Source: Clostridium cuniculi
GTDB lineage: Bacteria > Bacillota > Clostridia > Clostridiales > Clostridiaceae
DNA: 64,000 nt
Assembly: GCF_004353185.1 (NCBI RefSeq)
Contig: NZ_SMUS01000008.1
Coordinates: 1-64,000, forward strand
Direction: 5' to 3'
Shown: positions 43,349-52,936 of the stretch, in pieces
How positions within the stretch are numbered: the stretch's first letter is position 1
How the letters are laid out: every line of letters starts with the position of its first letter
The notes under the pieces: generated by a model
What the model was told of the DNA's origin: nothing
The model's database searches: none
What the model saw: only the letters and a program-made list of their open reading frames with translations
Translations under genes and position numbers: made by a program

Positions 43349-45634
43349 ATGATAAAATTATTTTCAAATGGCGTTTATCTTATTAATAATAAAGATATAG
43401 TAGAAGATTGTAATGAAATTAATTCAATATTGAAAAATAAAATTGGAGACAATTATCCAAGCAAAGAAGAAGCTGAAAAAAATACTATTGCTTATAATAT
43501 ATTAAAAGAGCATAATACATCAGAAAATATGGACAAACTAAAAATAAAATTTGATAAATTAGCATCTCATGATATTACTTTCGTAGGAATAATTCAAACG
43601 GCAAGAGCATCAGGGTTAGAAAAATTCCCGGTTCCATATGCTTTAACAAATTGTCATAATAGCTTATGTGCAGTTGGAGGAACAATAAACGAAGATGACC
43701 ATATGTTTGGACTTTCATGTGCAAAGAAGTATGGAGGAATATATGTACCACCACATCAAGCAGTAATTCATCAATTTGCTAGAGAAATGTTAGCAGGTTG
43801 TGGGAAAATGATATTAGGTTCTGATAGTCATACTCGTTATGGTGCTTTAGGAACTATGGCAATTGGAGAAGGTGGACCTGAAATAGTTAAACAATTATTA
43901 TGCAAAACTTATGATATAAATAGACCAGAGGTAGTAGGTGTATATTTAACAGGTTCACCGCAAAAAGGAGTTGGGCCACAAGATGTTGCTCTAGCTATAA
44001 TTGGAGCTGTTTTTGCAAATGGGTATGTTAATAATAAAGTTATGGAATTTGTAGGTGATGGAGTTGATAATTTAAGTGCTGATTTTAGAATTGGTATTGA
44101 TGTTATGACTACAGAAACAACATGTTTATCATCTATATGGAAAACTGATAATAAGATAAAAGAATTTTATGATATTCATGGAAGGGTAGATGAATATAAG
44201 GAATTAAATCCAGGAAGTGTAGCATACTATGATGGAATGATTTATGTTGATTTAGCTAAAGTTAAATCAATGATAGCTATGCCATTCCATCCAAGTAATG
44301 TTTATAGTATAGAAGAATTAAATTCAAATCTAAATGATATATTAGCTGATGTTGAAAAGAAGGCTGGAATTAGTTTAGACAATAAAGTTAGATTTACATT
44401 AAGAGATAAAATTCATAATGGTAAGCTTTATGTTGAACAAGGTGTAATCGCAGGATGTGCAGGTGGAGGATTTGAAAATATATGCGATGCAGCAGATATT
44501 TTAAGGGGCACTTCAATAGGTAGTGATGAGTTTTCATTAAGTGTTTATCCAGCCTCTCAACCAGTATTTATGGAACTTGTTAAAAATGGTAGAATTGCAG
44601 ATATTATGGCTACAGGGGCAACTGTGCGTACAGCATTTTGTGGACCTTGCTTTGGAGCTGGAGATGTTCCAGCTAATAATGGGTTAAGTATACGTCACTC
44701 AACAAGAAACTTCCCTAATAGAGAAGGATCAAAGATAACTAATGGACAAATTGCATCAGTTGCATTAATGGATGCTAGATCTATTGCGGCCACAGCGGCT
44801 AATAAAGGGTATTTAATAGCTGCAACTGATATAGATGTTAATTTTACAAAACCAAAATATTATTTTGATAAATCTATATATGAAAATCGTGTTTATGATG
44901 GAGTAGGAAAAGCAGATCCATCAGTAGAAATTAAATTTGGACCTAATATAGTGGATTGGCCTAAAATGTCAGCTTTAACTGATAATTTATTATTAAAAGT
45001 AGTTTCTGTAATTCATGATCCAGTTACTACAACTGATGAACTTATTCCATCAGGAGAAACTTCATCATATCGTTCTAATCCATTAGGTTTAGCTGAATTT
45101 ACTTTATCACGTAAAGATCCAGCATATGTTGGAAGAGCTAAGGAGATTCAAAAAGCTGAAAAAGCAAGAATAGCAAATGAATCACCAATTGATGCTGTTA
45201 ATGAATTAGACCCTATATTTACTTCAATTAAAGAAGTATTTACTGATGTTAATAATAAAAATACAGGAATAGGAAGTACTATTTATGCTGTTAAACCTGG
45301 TGATGGATCAGCACGTGAACAAGCTGCATCATGTCAAAAAGTATTAGGGGGATGGGCTAATATAGCTAAAGAGTATGCTACAAAAAGATATCGTTCTAAT
45401 TTAATAAATTGGGGTATGCTACCATTTGTCCTTGAGGAAGAGCTATGTTTTGACAATGGAGACTATTTGTTTGTACCTAATATAATAGAATCAATTAAAG
45501 AAAAGAAGACTTCTATAAAGGCATATGTAGTTAATAAATCAATGAAAGAATTTGAGTTAAAATTAGGTGAACTTACAGATGATGAAAGAGAAATCATATT
45601 AAAGGGATGCTTAATTAATTATTATAAAGCATAA
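43349..45634 (+). CDS. Aconitase-family hydratase (YbhJ-like)
   Basis: A 761-residue protein related to aconitase, closest in plan to E. coli YbhJ. It contains [12 protein letters not shown] (about 105), [20 protein letters not shown] (about 157-176), [13 protein letters not shown] (about 370) and a C-terminal swivel domain. Cys residues at NCHNSLC, CAGG and [10 protein letters not shown] are candidates for the [4Fe-4S] cluster. It starts two bases after the NifV-like stop, so the two are co-translated. Expected to isomerise the upstream product (citrate or homocitrate). No isocitrate dehydrogenase follows. Confidence 0.75.
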   Translation: MIKLFSNGVYLINNKDIVEDCNEINSILKNKIGDNYPSKEEAEKNTIAYNILKEHNTSENMDKLKIKFDKLASHDITFVGIIQTARASGLEKFPVPYALTNCHNSLCAVGGTINEDDHMFGLSCAKKYGGIYVPPHQAVIHQFAREMLAGCGKMILGSDSHTRYGALGTMAIGEGGPEIVKQLLCKTYDINRPEVVGVYLTGSPQKGVGPQDVALAIIGAVFANGYVNNKVMEFVGDGVDNLSADFRIGIDVMTTETTCLSSIWKTDNKIKEFYDIHGRVDEYKELNPGSVAYYDGMIYVDLAKVKSMIAMPFHPSNVYSIEELNSNLNDILADVEKKAGISLDNKVRFTLRDKIHNGKLYVEQGVIAGCAGGGFENICDAADILRGTSIGSDEFSLSVYPASQPVFMELVKNGRIADIMATGATVRTAFCGPCFGAGDVPANNGLSIRHSTRNFPNREGSKITNGQIASVALMDARSIAATAANKGYLIAATDIDVNFTKPKYYFDKSIYENRVYDGVGKADPSVEIKFGPNIVDWPKMSALTDNLLLKVVSVIHDPVTTTDELIPSGETSSYRSNPLGLAEFTLSRKDPAYVGRAKEIQKAEKARIANESPIDAVNELDPIFTSIKEVFTDVNNKNTGIGSTIYAVKPGDGSAREQAASCQKVLGGWANIAKEYATKRYRSNLINWGMLPFVLEEELCFDNGDYLFVPNIIESIKEKKTSIKAYVVNKSMKEFELKLGELTDDEREIILKGCLINYYKA

Positions 45635-45664
45635 AGTTATAATGCTTTTGGAGGGTTGTTAAAA

Positions 45665-46174
45665 ATGAGTAAAACTGTGAGGTTAGCAGGAATAGCTTAT
45701 GAAAGTTTAGTAAATGGACCTGGAATGAGAAGGGTGTTTTTTGCACAAGGATGTAAACATAAGTGTAAAGGTTGCTTTAATCCAGAAACACATAGTTTTG
45801 AAGATGGTGAAATTATGGATATGGATAAATTAATAAAGGATGTTTTAGATAATCCTATATTAAAAGGAGTAACATTCAGTGGAGGTGATCCAATAGAGCA
45901 GGCTCACAGTTTTGCTTATATGGCAAAAGCATTTAAGAATTCTAATTTAAATATATGGTGCTATACAGGATATACATTTGAAAAACTTTTAGAAGTAATG
46001 AAAGTAGATACGGCAATAAGTGAGCTTTTAAATAATATAGATGTATTAGTAGATGGAAGATTCCAAATAAATAATAAAGAGGAAGGACTAAGGTTTAGAG
46101 GATCAACTAATCAAAGAATAATTAATGTGAAAGAAAGTCTTAACCAAAATAAAGTAGTAATAATGAACTTGTAA
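45665..46174 (+). CDS. nrdG: Anaerobic NTP reductase-activating protein
   Basis: A 169-residue radical SAM activase. The FAQGCKHKCKGCFNP motif (CxxxCxxC) binds the [4Fe-4S] cluster, followed by the GGDP motif (TFSGGDPIEQ). It generates the glycyl radical on NrdD. I start at ATG 45665, nine bases after GGAGGG; an in-frame TTG at 45656 touches the ribosome site. It lies 30 bases after the hydratase gene, so it may be read from the nifV-like promoter and not with nrdD. Confidence 0.92.
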   Translation: MSKTVRLAGIAYESLVNGPGMRRVFFAQGCKHKCKGCFNPETHSFEDGEIMDMDKLIKDVLDNPILKGVTFSGGDPIEQAHSFAYMAKAFKNSNLNIWCYTGYTFEKLLEVMKVDTAISELLNNIDVLVDGRFQINNKEEGLRFRGSTNQRIINVKESLNQNKVVIMNL

Positions 46175-46301
46175 TAGCGTAAAAAGCTAGATAATATGGG
46201 AACTATATAGTTTATATGGAATTATTATATAAGTATATATCTTTTGAATTAAGATAAACATATTATTGTAAAATAAATATTTATCTTAGGAGGAATGAAA
46301 G

Positions 46302-46511
46302 ATGTCATCAAATAATAGTAACGGTAATAGAAATTTAGTTCCAGAAGCTAAGCAAGGGTTAAACAGATTAAAAAATGAAGTTGCATCTGAAGTTGGATTA
46401 CAAAATTATGAAAATATAAATAAAGGTGATCTTACTTCAAAACAAAATGGTAGTGTTGGTGGCGAAATGGTTAAGAGAATGGTTGAAAGCTACGAACAAA
46501 GTATAAAATAA
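46302..46511 (+). CDS. Alpha/beta-type small acid-soluble spore protein
   Basis: A 69-residue SASP. It has the N-terminal VPEAKQGLNRLKNEVASEVGL with the GPR protease site (NEVASEVG region; cleavage expected near the Glu-Val), and the central GDLTSKQNGSVGGEMVKRM typical of the family, which coats spore DNA and protects it. AGGAGG ribosome site. Expected to be read by forespore sigma-G; I find only a weak candidate promoter (CATATTA near 46259-46265). A terminator follows at 46532-46568. Confidence 0.95.
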   Translation: MSSNNSNGNRNLVPEAKQGLNRLKNEVASEVGLQNYENINKGDLTSKQNGSVGGEMVKRMVESYEQSIK

Positions 46512-46531
46512 TAAAAATTATATAGCATACA

Positions 46532-46568
46532 ACAAAAAGGAAATTATATTATTAATTTCCTTTTTTGT
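46532..46568 (+). terminator. Terminator of the SASP gene
   Basis: AAAAAGGAAATTA and TAATTTCCTTTTTT, perfect stem with a six-base loop. Confidence 0.88.
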
Positions 46569-46597
46569 TATCATATATTTTATTAACATTTATATGT

Positions 46598-46623
46598 AAA
46601 AAAAAGCGCTTACGCGCTTTTTT
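46598..46623. terminator. Small GC-cored hairpin
   Basis: AAAAAAGCGC and GCGCTTTTTT with a four-base loop, flanked by A and T runs. It lies in a 278-base gap after the SASP gene that holds no convincing gene. Confidence 0.75.
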
Positions 46624-46747
46624 AATAATGGGGGGATGGGAACCTGTGTATTACAGGTTTTATATTTACATTATAATTATGTACATAATCTTAAACTTCT
46701 ATTCAGATAAATATAAAAAAATTAAAAATAATTTTAATCAAATAAAT

Positions 46748-46782
46748 AAAGAGCTAGCAATAGTATTTTTGCTAGCTCTTTT
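46748..46782. terminator. Terminator of asnS
   Basis: AAAGAGCTAGCAA pairs with TTGCTAGCTCTTT. It lies just after the asnS stop on the minus strand. Confidence 0.85.
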
Positions 46783-46789
46783 GAAAGTT

Positions 46790-48184
46790 TTAGAAATCAG
46801 ATTGACCAGTAGTTCTTGGGAATGGTATAACGTCTCTGATATTTGACATACCAGTGATGTACATTATTAATCTTTCGAATCCTAAACCAAATCCAGCGTG
46901 TTTAGTTTCTCCGTATTTTCTAAGTTCTAAATACCACCAGTAATCTTCTTCTTTAAGCCCTAATTCAGCCATTCTAGCTTTTAAAACGTCAAGTCTTTCT
47001 TCTCTTTGGCTACCACCGATGATTTCACCTATACCAGGAACTAAGCAGTCAGTTGCTGCAACAGTCTTTCCATCATCATTAAGTCTCATATAGAATGCCT
47101 TAATATCTTTTGGATAGTCAGTAACGAATACAGGTCTCTTAAATATTTCTTCAGTTAAATATCTTTCATGTTCAGTTTGAAGGTCAATTCCCCATTCAAC
47201 TGGATATTCGAATGTCTTACCACAGTTCTTTAACATTTCAACTGCTTCAGTATAAGTAACTTTTCCAAAATCAGAAGTTACAATATGATTTAATTTATCT
47301 AATAAACCTTTTTCAACGAATTGGTTGAAGAATGCCATTTCTTCTGGACATTCATCCATAACGTATTTAATTACGTATTTTAACATTGCTTCTGCTAATT
47401 CCATATCATCTTGTAAATCAGCAAATGCTATTTCAGGTTCAACCATCCAGAATTCAGCAGCGTGTCTAGCTGTGTTTGAGTTTTCAGCTCTGAAAGTTGG
47501 ACCAAAAGTATAAACATTTCTAAATGCTAAAGCAAATGTTTCTGCGTTTAATTGACCAGAAACTGTAAGGTTAGTTTCTTTACCAAAGAAATCTTCTTTG
47601 TAATTAACCATTCCGTCTTCAGTTCTTGGAACATTATCAAAGTCTAAAGTAGTAACTTTAAACATTTCACCAGCACCTTCACAGTCACTTCCAGTTAGTA
47701 TTGGTGTATTTGTATATACAAAGCCTTGATCTTGGAAGAACTTATGAATAGCATAAGCAGCTACAGAACGAACTCTAAATACTGCTGAAAAAGCGTTACT
47801 TCTTGGTCTTAAGTGAGCAATTGTTCTTAAGTATTCGAATGTATGTCTTTTCTTTTGTAGTGGATAGTCAGAGTCTGACATCCCTTCAATAATAACTTCT
47901 TTTGCTTGAATTTCAAATGGTTGTTTAGCCTCTGGTGTTGGAACTAGAGTACCAACAACTTTTATTGATGAGCTAATTGGTAATTTAGAAATATCCTTAA
48001 AGTTTTCTAATTTGTTATCAAAAACAACTTGAATATTTTTGAAGAAAGAACCATCATTTACTTCTATAAACCCAAATGCATTAGAAGCTCTTAAAGTTCT
48101 TATCCATCCTGAAATTGTAATTTCTTTAGATAAATACTCATCAGTGTTTCTATAAAGTGATTTTACTAAAACTACGTTTTTCAT
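46790..48184 (-). CDS. asnS: Asparaginyl-tRNA synthetase
   Basis: This 464-residue class IIb synthetase charges tRNA-Asn. It has an N-terminal OB fold (about 15-105, [20 protein letters not shown] in part), motif 2 [21 protein letters not shown] (about 230-250) and motif 3 [15 protein letters not shown] (about 436-450). AsnRS rather than AspRS is confirmed by the T-box specifier AAC upstream. A GGAGG site precedes the ATG. It carries its own terminator. Confidence 0.96.
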   Translation of the reverse strand: MKNVVLVKSLYRNTDEYLSKEITISGWIRTLRASNAFGFIEVNDGSFFKNIQVVFDNKLENFKDISKLPISSSIKVVGTLVPTPEAKQPFEIQAKEVIIEGMSDSDYPLQKKRHTFEYLRTIAHLRPRSNAFSAVFRVRSVAAYAIHKFFQDQGFVYTNTPILTGSDCEGAGEMFKVTTLDFDNVPRTEDGMVNYKEDFFGKETNLTVSGQLNAETFALAFRNVYTFGPTFRAENSNTARHAAEFWMVEPEIAFADLQDDMELAEAMLKYVIKYVMDECPEEMAFFNQFVEKGLLDKLNHIVTSDFGKVTYTEAVEMLKNCGKTFEYPVEWGIDLQTEHERYLTEEIFKRPVFVTDYPKDIKAFYMRLNDDGKTVAATDCLVPGIGEIIGGSQREERLDVLKARMAELGLKEEDYWWYLELRKYGETKHAGFGLGFERLIMYITGMSNIRDVIPFPRTTGQSDF

Positions 48185-48235
48185 AATAACCTCCTGCTAA
48201 AAAATATTTTTTATTATCAAATTTAAATAAAAACA

Positions 48236-48545
48236 ATAAAAAAACCCTTCATCCCATATAAATGGGACGAAAGGAATTACTTACGTGGTACCACCCAAAT
48301 TGCCTAATAAAAAGGCCACTTAGTAAATTAATAACGACATTTAGCCGTCTAAGCCTACTTAAGTGAGACTCCAAATTTAAATTTGGTTAGTCGAGTTTAC
48401 ATCTTGCCCATAGGAAAAGATGAATCCTTTTTCACTTGTTCAGTTAGAAACTCAGAGATGTTCTTCACAGTTGATATCGTATAAGGCTTACACCGTCCCT
48501 TACTCGCTAAAACTACCTTCAAAAGTTACTCTTCTCGTCATAGTC
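48236..48545 (-). ncRNA. T-box leader of asnS, asparagine specifier AAC
   Basis: On the minus strand: Stem I with AGCGAGTAAGGGACGGTG, specifier region GTGAAGAACATCTCTGAG with AAC at 48462-48460, antiterminator core TTGGGTGGTACCACG near 48300-48286, and a terminator CGTCCCATTT with AAATGGGATG-like pairing followed by seven T near 48240. All landmark blocks are present. It fills most of the 464-base gap upstream of asnS. Confidence 0.93.
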
Positions 48546-48648
48546 AGTAAAAATTTGTGATTTTATTAATACGATTTTACAACACTTTGCTAACATTTGC
48601 AACTCAATTTCATAATATATATTTAAAGAATGTTTTTGGGAGGAAATA

Positions 48649-49071
48649 ATGGCTAAAAAAGATTTCTTGCAACAAAAATATTGTGAAATTAATCAATTGA
48701 AAAATTTGTTGCAAACATATCCTAAAGAGTATTGTGAAACAATAATTAAGGTAATGGAAAAGGTTTTTGATGAAATAACAGAATACTTAGATGAGGAAAC
48801 TAGTAAGTTAAAAACTGCAGTAAAAAAAGTACAACATCAAAGAGTATTTACAGTAGATGAGTTAGCTAAATACAATGGGAAAAATGGGAATTTAGCTTAT
48901 GTAGTTATTAATGGAACTGTATATGATGTTACATCTATGAGACATTGGATTGATGGAAGTCATTATGGATTAAGTGCAGGAAGAGATTTAACAGAATACT
49001 TTGAAACCTGCCATAAGGATGAAAAAGATATATTGAAAAAACTACGAATTGTTGGAACAATAATGGAATAA
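48649..49071 (+). CDS. Cytochrome b5-like heme/steroid-binding protein with a helical N-terminus
   Basis: A 140-residue protein. Residues 1-62 form an amphipathic helical region; residues 66-140 form a cytochrome b5-like domain (FTVDELAKYNGKNGNLAYVV, INGTVYDVT, then AGRDLTEYF and CHKDE). Candidate heme ligands are His in GSHYGL and in CHKDE; the classical HPGG motif is altered, as in the MAPR/COG4892 type. It may bind heme or another hydrophobic ligand. No signal peptide. It is followed by the two large hairpin elements. GGGAGG ribosome site eight bases before ATG. Confidence 0.8.
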   Translation: MAKKDFLQQKYCEINQLKNLLQTYPKEYCETIIKVMEKVFDEITEYLDEETSKLKTAVKKVQHQRVFTVDELAKYNGKNGNLAYVVINGTVYDVTSMRHWIDGSHYGLSAGRDLTEYFETCHKDEKDILKKLRIVGTIME

Positions 49072-49082
49072 TATTGCGCACC

Positions 49083-49306
49083 ACATGGAAGCGAAAAAAT
49101 GAAATATTTATTTTCCGGTAATGGTGAAATTTTCACCTAGAATTTATATAATTGATTCCGTAAAGTTGGCTAAAGCTTTTAAACTCGCTGTTAGCTCAAA
49201 CAGTAAAAACTTCTTAACGCCAACTTTATTCCATCAATTATTAAATTCTACGGCTTAATTTCAATGATACCTCCAAATAAATATTTCATTTTTTTCTTTT
49301 ACATGT
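49083..49306. repeat. 224-bp long-hairpin intergenic element, copy 2 (inverted)
   Basis: Same length and about 90% identical (by eye) to the reverse complement of 12-235. Ends are ACATGGAAGCGAAAAAATG and CATTTTTTTCTTTTACATGT. It starts 12 bases after the cytochrome b5-like stop. No reading frame is present. Confidence 0.8.
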
Positions 49307-49495
49307 GTTTGCTTATAACATGCTACTTTATAGTTAATGTTTTGTGCTACAAATTTTTCTTATATTAAAGTTAATTTGTATATTAATATTCTTAGTTTAT
49401 TTAAAAATATATATTTAGAAGTTAACAATTTATTATATAAAATATAGCAGAAGTCGTTAACTCTTAAGGTGGTTACACAGGAAATTGTATCCTTT

Positions 49496-49732
49496 AGCTT
49501 AAAAGCTAGTGATAGAGAAAAATTAATGATATTATTGGAATGAATATTGTAATTAAGTTTTAGAATTTAATTGTTTTTGGAGGAAAAAGTCCGTTAAGAA
49601 GCTGAGGTAAACGATAGTGAACTTCGAAGCTTTAGGACTTTTTCTGGAAAAAATAATATAAATTCTTAACGAAAATTACACTAATTCCTGGAGGTAATAT
49701 CATTAATTTTCGGCATCACGGCACTTAAGCTT
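49496..49732. repeat. 237-bp large hairpin, second family
   Basis: AGCTT...GTGATAGAGAAAAATTAATGATATTA at the left is complementary to the right end (TAATATCATTAATTTTCGGCATCAC...AAGCT) and the match continues inward through GAATTTAATTG/TAAATTC and GGAAAAAGTCC/GGACTTTTTC to a loop near 49600-49620. Arms are about 110 bases with several mismatches. It is unrelated in sequence to the 224-bp element 190 bases away. No other copy is in this window. The interval 49307-49495 is AT-rich with nothing else I can name. Confidence 0.7.
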
Positions 49733-49755
49733 TAACAAACAATTTAGTTATAAGT

Positions 49756-50454
49756 TTATTCTTTTCCGGTTTCGTAAGATGATGTAATGGCTGCTGGAAA
49801 GTTTAGCATAGTACAATCTTTAACTATTCTTTTAAATTCGTATTCTAAATATCTAAATGTAACATTAACCTCTCCATTTTCTTCAATTTCAATTATTGCA
49901 TATGTGGGATTAGGTTTTCCTATTTTTGGTTTTCCAACACTACCAACGTTAATTAGCAGTTTATTTCCATATTTTTTTGCACAAGGTATATGAGTGTGAG
50001 CACATACTAAAACATCATCCTCTAATTGATTCATAACTTCTATTGTGTTAGCTGCATCTTCGAATAAATAATCATTAATTGCATTAGGACTTCCATGAGT
50101 AAATAGAAAATTTACTCCGTTAAATGTATAGTTAAGTGAAGTTGGTAATGAATCTAAGAAGTATTTGTTTGCAATTCTAACTTCGTTAGTTGCCCAAGGT
50201 AATGCAAATGAGTTTATTGCTGTGTTTCTAATATAGGTATAGTCACCATCTACTACTGATGCATCATAGTTACCTTTTATACATGGAATTTCTCGTCTTT
50301 TAATTAGTGCTACAACTTCATTTGGATGAGGGCCATATCCAACTAAATCGCCTAAGCAAATTATTTTATCAACTTTTTGTTCATCGATATCTTCAAGAGT
50401 TTTCATTAGTGCATAAATATTTCCGTGAATATCTGATATAACTGCTACTTTCAT
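49756..50454 (-). CDS. Metallophosphoesterase (YfcE/MJ0936-like)
   Basis: A 232-residue calcineurin-like phosphoesterase. The metal-site motifs are VISDIHGN (residues 5-12), GDLVGYGPHPNE (about 35-46), KGNYD (about 58), THGSP (about 119) and HTHIP (about 153). Substrate unknown; relatives hydrolyse phosphodiesters. ATG 50454 is eight bases after GGAGG, in preference to the upstream TTG that starts inside it. It is monocistronic, and its downstream side faces the 237-bp hairpin. Confidence 0.85.
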   Translation of the reverse strand: MKVAVISDIHGNIYALMKTLEDIDEQKVDKIICLGDLVGYGPHPNEVVALIKRREIPCIKGNYDASVVDGDYTYIRNTAINSFALPWATNEVRIANKYFLDSLPTSLNYTFNGVNFLFTHGSPNAINDYLFEDAANTIEVMNQLEDDVLVCAHTHIPCAKKYGNKLLINVGSVGKPKIGKPNPTYAIIEIEENGEVNVTFRYLEYEFKRIVKDCTMLNFPAAITSSYETGKE

Positions 50455-50649
50455 TTTACTATCCTCCAAGTATTCAAAATTAGACTATTTATATTATTAT
50501 TACTAAAAAATAGAGATAAATTTTATAAAATAATTATATCATTATAAATAAAAAAAACGATAAAAGTAGCAAATTAAATTATGGATAATATGAAAATTTT
50601 AAGTTATTATAAAGACTATAAGATGAAATAATATATGGAGGTGTTACAT

Positions 50650-51726
50650 ATGAAAGATTCTAGGGTTAAGAAAGTATTAATAAAAATGGAGGAAAATAAA
50701 ATTCCACAATTAATAGTTACTTCAGCGGAGTCTATATTTTATTTAACAGGAAAGATGATTCGTTCTGGTGAAAGATTAATAGCTTTATATTTGGATTCTA
50801 AAGGCAATCATAAATTTATAGTAAATAAGTTATTTCCTATACATGAGGATTTAGGTGTAGAAATAGTTTGGTATGATGATATAGAAAATCCAATAGATAG
50901 GTTGGCTAGTATAGTGAAAAAAGATGAAGTATTAGGAGTGGATAAGAATTTACCAGCACACTTCTTAATAGATCTTATGGGAAGAAATGTTGTAAAAGCT
51001 TTTGTTAATTCATCACCTATTATAGATACTTTAAGAATGATAAAGGATGACGAAGAAATCCAAATAATGAAGGAATCATCAAGAATAAATGATGCTGTTA
51101 TGTTAAAGCTTTGGAAGAACTTAAAGGCAGGTTTTTCTGAAAAGTATTATGCAAATCTTTTATCTGAGATTTATGAAGAAGAAGGTGCTTCAGGATTTTC
51201 GTTTTCACCAATAATAGCAACAAGTCCTAATGGTGCTGATCCACATCATGGAACAGGTAAAGATAAAATAAAAGTTGGAGATAGTGTAGTTTTAGATATT
51301 GGAGGAAAATATAAAAATTACTGCTCAGATATGACTAGAACTGTATTTATAGGCAAAGAGCCAAGTAAAGAACATGCTGAAGTTTATAATATAGTAAAGA
51401 GCGCAAATGAAAAAGCAATTTCTATAATTAAAGAAGGGGTTAAATTCTCTGATATTGATAAGGCGGCTAGAAATTTAATTACTGATGCTGGATATGGAGA
51501 GTATTTTACTCATAGAACAGGACATAGTATAGGTATTGAATGTCATGACTTTGGAAATGTTAGTTCTGTTAATGATGATGAAGTTAAAGCTGGTATGATA
51601 TTCTCTGTTGAACCGGGAATTTACTTAAAGGATAATATAGGGGTTAGAATTGAAGACTTAGTTCTTGTAACTAAGGATGGATGTGAAGTATTAAACTCTG
51701 TTACTAAGGAAATCACAGTATTATAA
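50650..51726 (+). CDS. Xaa-Pro dipeptidase/aminopeptidase (M24)
   Basis: A 358-residue M24 peptidase with a creatinase-type N-terminal domain (about 1-125) and the pita-bread catalytic domain. Metal-ligand motifs: DIGGKYKNYCSDMTRTVF (about 217-234), HRTGHSIGIECHD (about 286-298), EPGIYL (about 322) and RIEDLVLV (about 335). It should cleave Xaa-Pro dipeptides or N-terminal residues before proline. ATG 50650 has GGAGG seven bases upstream; ATG 50635 lies before the ribosome site. It is a paralogue of the 22031 gene but clearly divergent. Confidence 0.9.
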   Translation: MKDSRVKKVLIKMEENKIPQLIVTSAESIFYLTGKMIRSGERLIALYLDSKGNHKFIVNKLFPIHEDLGVEIVWYDDIENPIDRLASIVKKDEVLGVDKNLPAHFLIDLMGRNVVKAFVNSSPIIDTLRMIKDDEEIQIMKESSRINDAVMLKLWKNLKAGFSEKYYANLLSEIYEEEGASGFSFSPIIATSPNGADPHHGTGKDKIKVGDSVVLDIGGKYKNYCSDMTRTVFIGKEPSKEHAEVYNIVKSANEKAISIIKEGVKFSDIDKAARNLITDAGYGEYFTHRTGHSIGIECHDFGNVSSVNDDEVKAGMIFSVEPGIYLKDNIGVRIEDLVLVTKDGCEVLNSVTKEITVL

Positions 51727-51855
51727 TCTTAGAATAATGAAAAATGAATAGTATAAATTTAGGGATTTTGAGTTTTTTATAAAATATAAACACGGTAGCT
51801 ATCTTAAAAACATATACTATAATTGCGATATTTATAGTGCTGGAGAGTTTATAAT

Positions 51856-52857
51856 ATGTGCACTGCTATTACATTAGAATCTATGCAAGGTGAAAATTTT
51901 TTTGGAAGAACCATGGATTTTTCCTATCCAATTGAAGCAGGACTTTATGTAATACCTAAAAATTACGAATGGTATAGTACTGAAACAATGAAAAATTATA
52001 TTGATAACTATAGCTTTATTTGTATAGGGCAAAAAATTGATGATATGTTAGGGATTTTCGATGGAGTAAATGAAAAAGGATTTGCTGCAGCAGCTTTATA
52101 TTTTAATGGTTATGCCTATTATGATTTACCAATAGAGAATAAAAATCCAATTAGTTCTTTAGATTTTATACATTATATTTTAGGATGTTGTAGCACAGTA
52201 GATGAGTTAAAGAGTTTATTAAAAAAAATAAGTATCATAGGTCAACCAGATCCTGTTACAAGAACATCAGCTCCATTACATTGGATTGCTACCGATAGAA
52301 GTGGTAAATGTGTTGTTATTGAGCAGACCAAAACAGGTCTTAAGATAATTAATAATCCAATAGGAGTTATGGCTAATAGTCCTGATTTTGGTTGGCATAT
52401 GACTAATCTAAGAAATTATATGAATGTATCAGTTGATCAACAAAAGGAAGTTTACTGGGGAAATGTATCTTTAACTCCTTTCGGACAGGGTACAGGAAGT
52501 ATACCTCTTCCGGGAGGATTTACATCACCTGAGCGTTTCGTTCGTACGGCATTTCTAAAAACTCATTCACAAGTTCCTAAAAGTCGTTCAGAAGCAATTA
52601 TGACGTGTTTTCATATTATGAATAGTGTTTCTATTCCTAAAGGAATTATAATAACAGATAGGGGAACATATGATTATACAAAATATACTGCTTTTATAAA
52701 TACTAATACATGTGAGTATTACTTTAAAACCCATGAAAATGATCAAATTATGATAGCAAGTCTTAGGGATTATTGTATGAATATTACAGAAGCAACCTTT
52801 ATAGGCAGTATTATACGGCTTCCTATATTAATGGAATGTTTTGAGTTAAAAAGTTAA
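51856..52857 (+). CDS. Choloylglycine hydrolase family, penicillin-V-acylase-like
   Basis: A 333-residue Ntn-hydrolase whose Cys2 (MCTAIT) would become the nucleophile after Met removal. FFGRTMDFSYP (about 15-25) supplies the Arg and Asp of the active site; NSPDFGWHMTN (about 173) and GGFTSPERFVR (about 215) match the family. At the position where bile salt hydrolases have Asn (LNF), this protein has Tyr (ALYFNG, about 78), as reported for penicillin V acylases such as B. subtilis YxeI. It probably hydrolyses amides of other acyl amino acids. No bile-salt activity is implied. Hairpins follow at 52848 and 52899. Confidence 0.85.
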   Translation: MCTAITLESMQGENFFGRTMDFSYPIEAGLYVIPKNYEWYSTETMKNYIDNYSFICIGQKIDDMLGIFDGVNEKGFAAAALYFNGYAYYDLPIENKNPISSLDFIHYILGCCSTVDELKSLLKKISIIGQPDPVTRTSAPLHWIATDRSGKCVVIEQTKTGLKIINNPIGVMANSPDFGWHMTNLRNYMNVSVDQQKEVYWGNVSLTPFGQGTGSIPLPGGFTSPERFVRTAFLKTHSQVPKSRSEAIMTCFHIMNSVSIPKGIIITDRGTYDYTKYTAFINTNTCEYYFKTHENDQIMIASLRDYCMNITEATFIGSIIRLPILMECFELKS

Positions 52858-52879
52858 GTGTCAAGCACTTAACTTTTAT
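52848..52879 (+). terminator. Terminator overlapping the hydrolase stop
   Basis: AAAAGTTAAGTG pairs with CACTTAACTTTT; the stem includes the stop codon. Confidence 0.75.
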
Positions 52880-52898
52880 ATTAGTTGATAATATTATT

Positions 52899-52928
52899 AA
52901 AGCTACACACTGATTAGTGTGTAGCTTT
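52899..52928. terminator. Terminator, convergent hydrolase and PNP genes
   Basis: AAAGCTACACAC and GTGTGTAGCTTT form a perfect 12-bp stem with a six-base loop; serves mainly the minus-strand PNP gene. Confidence 0.8.
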
Positions 52929-52936
52929 AACTATTT

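Noticed and set aside
46565-46846. Plus-strand reading frame of 93 codons overlapping the asnS end
   Set aside because: It contains two terminator hairpins, has no ribosome site and overlaps asnS on the other strand; composition looks like chance AT-rich sequence.
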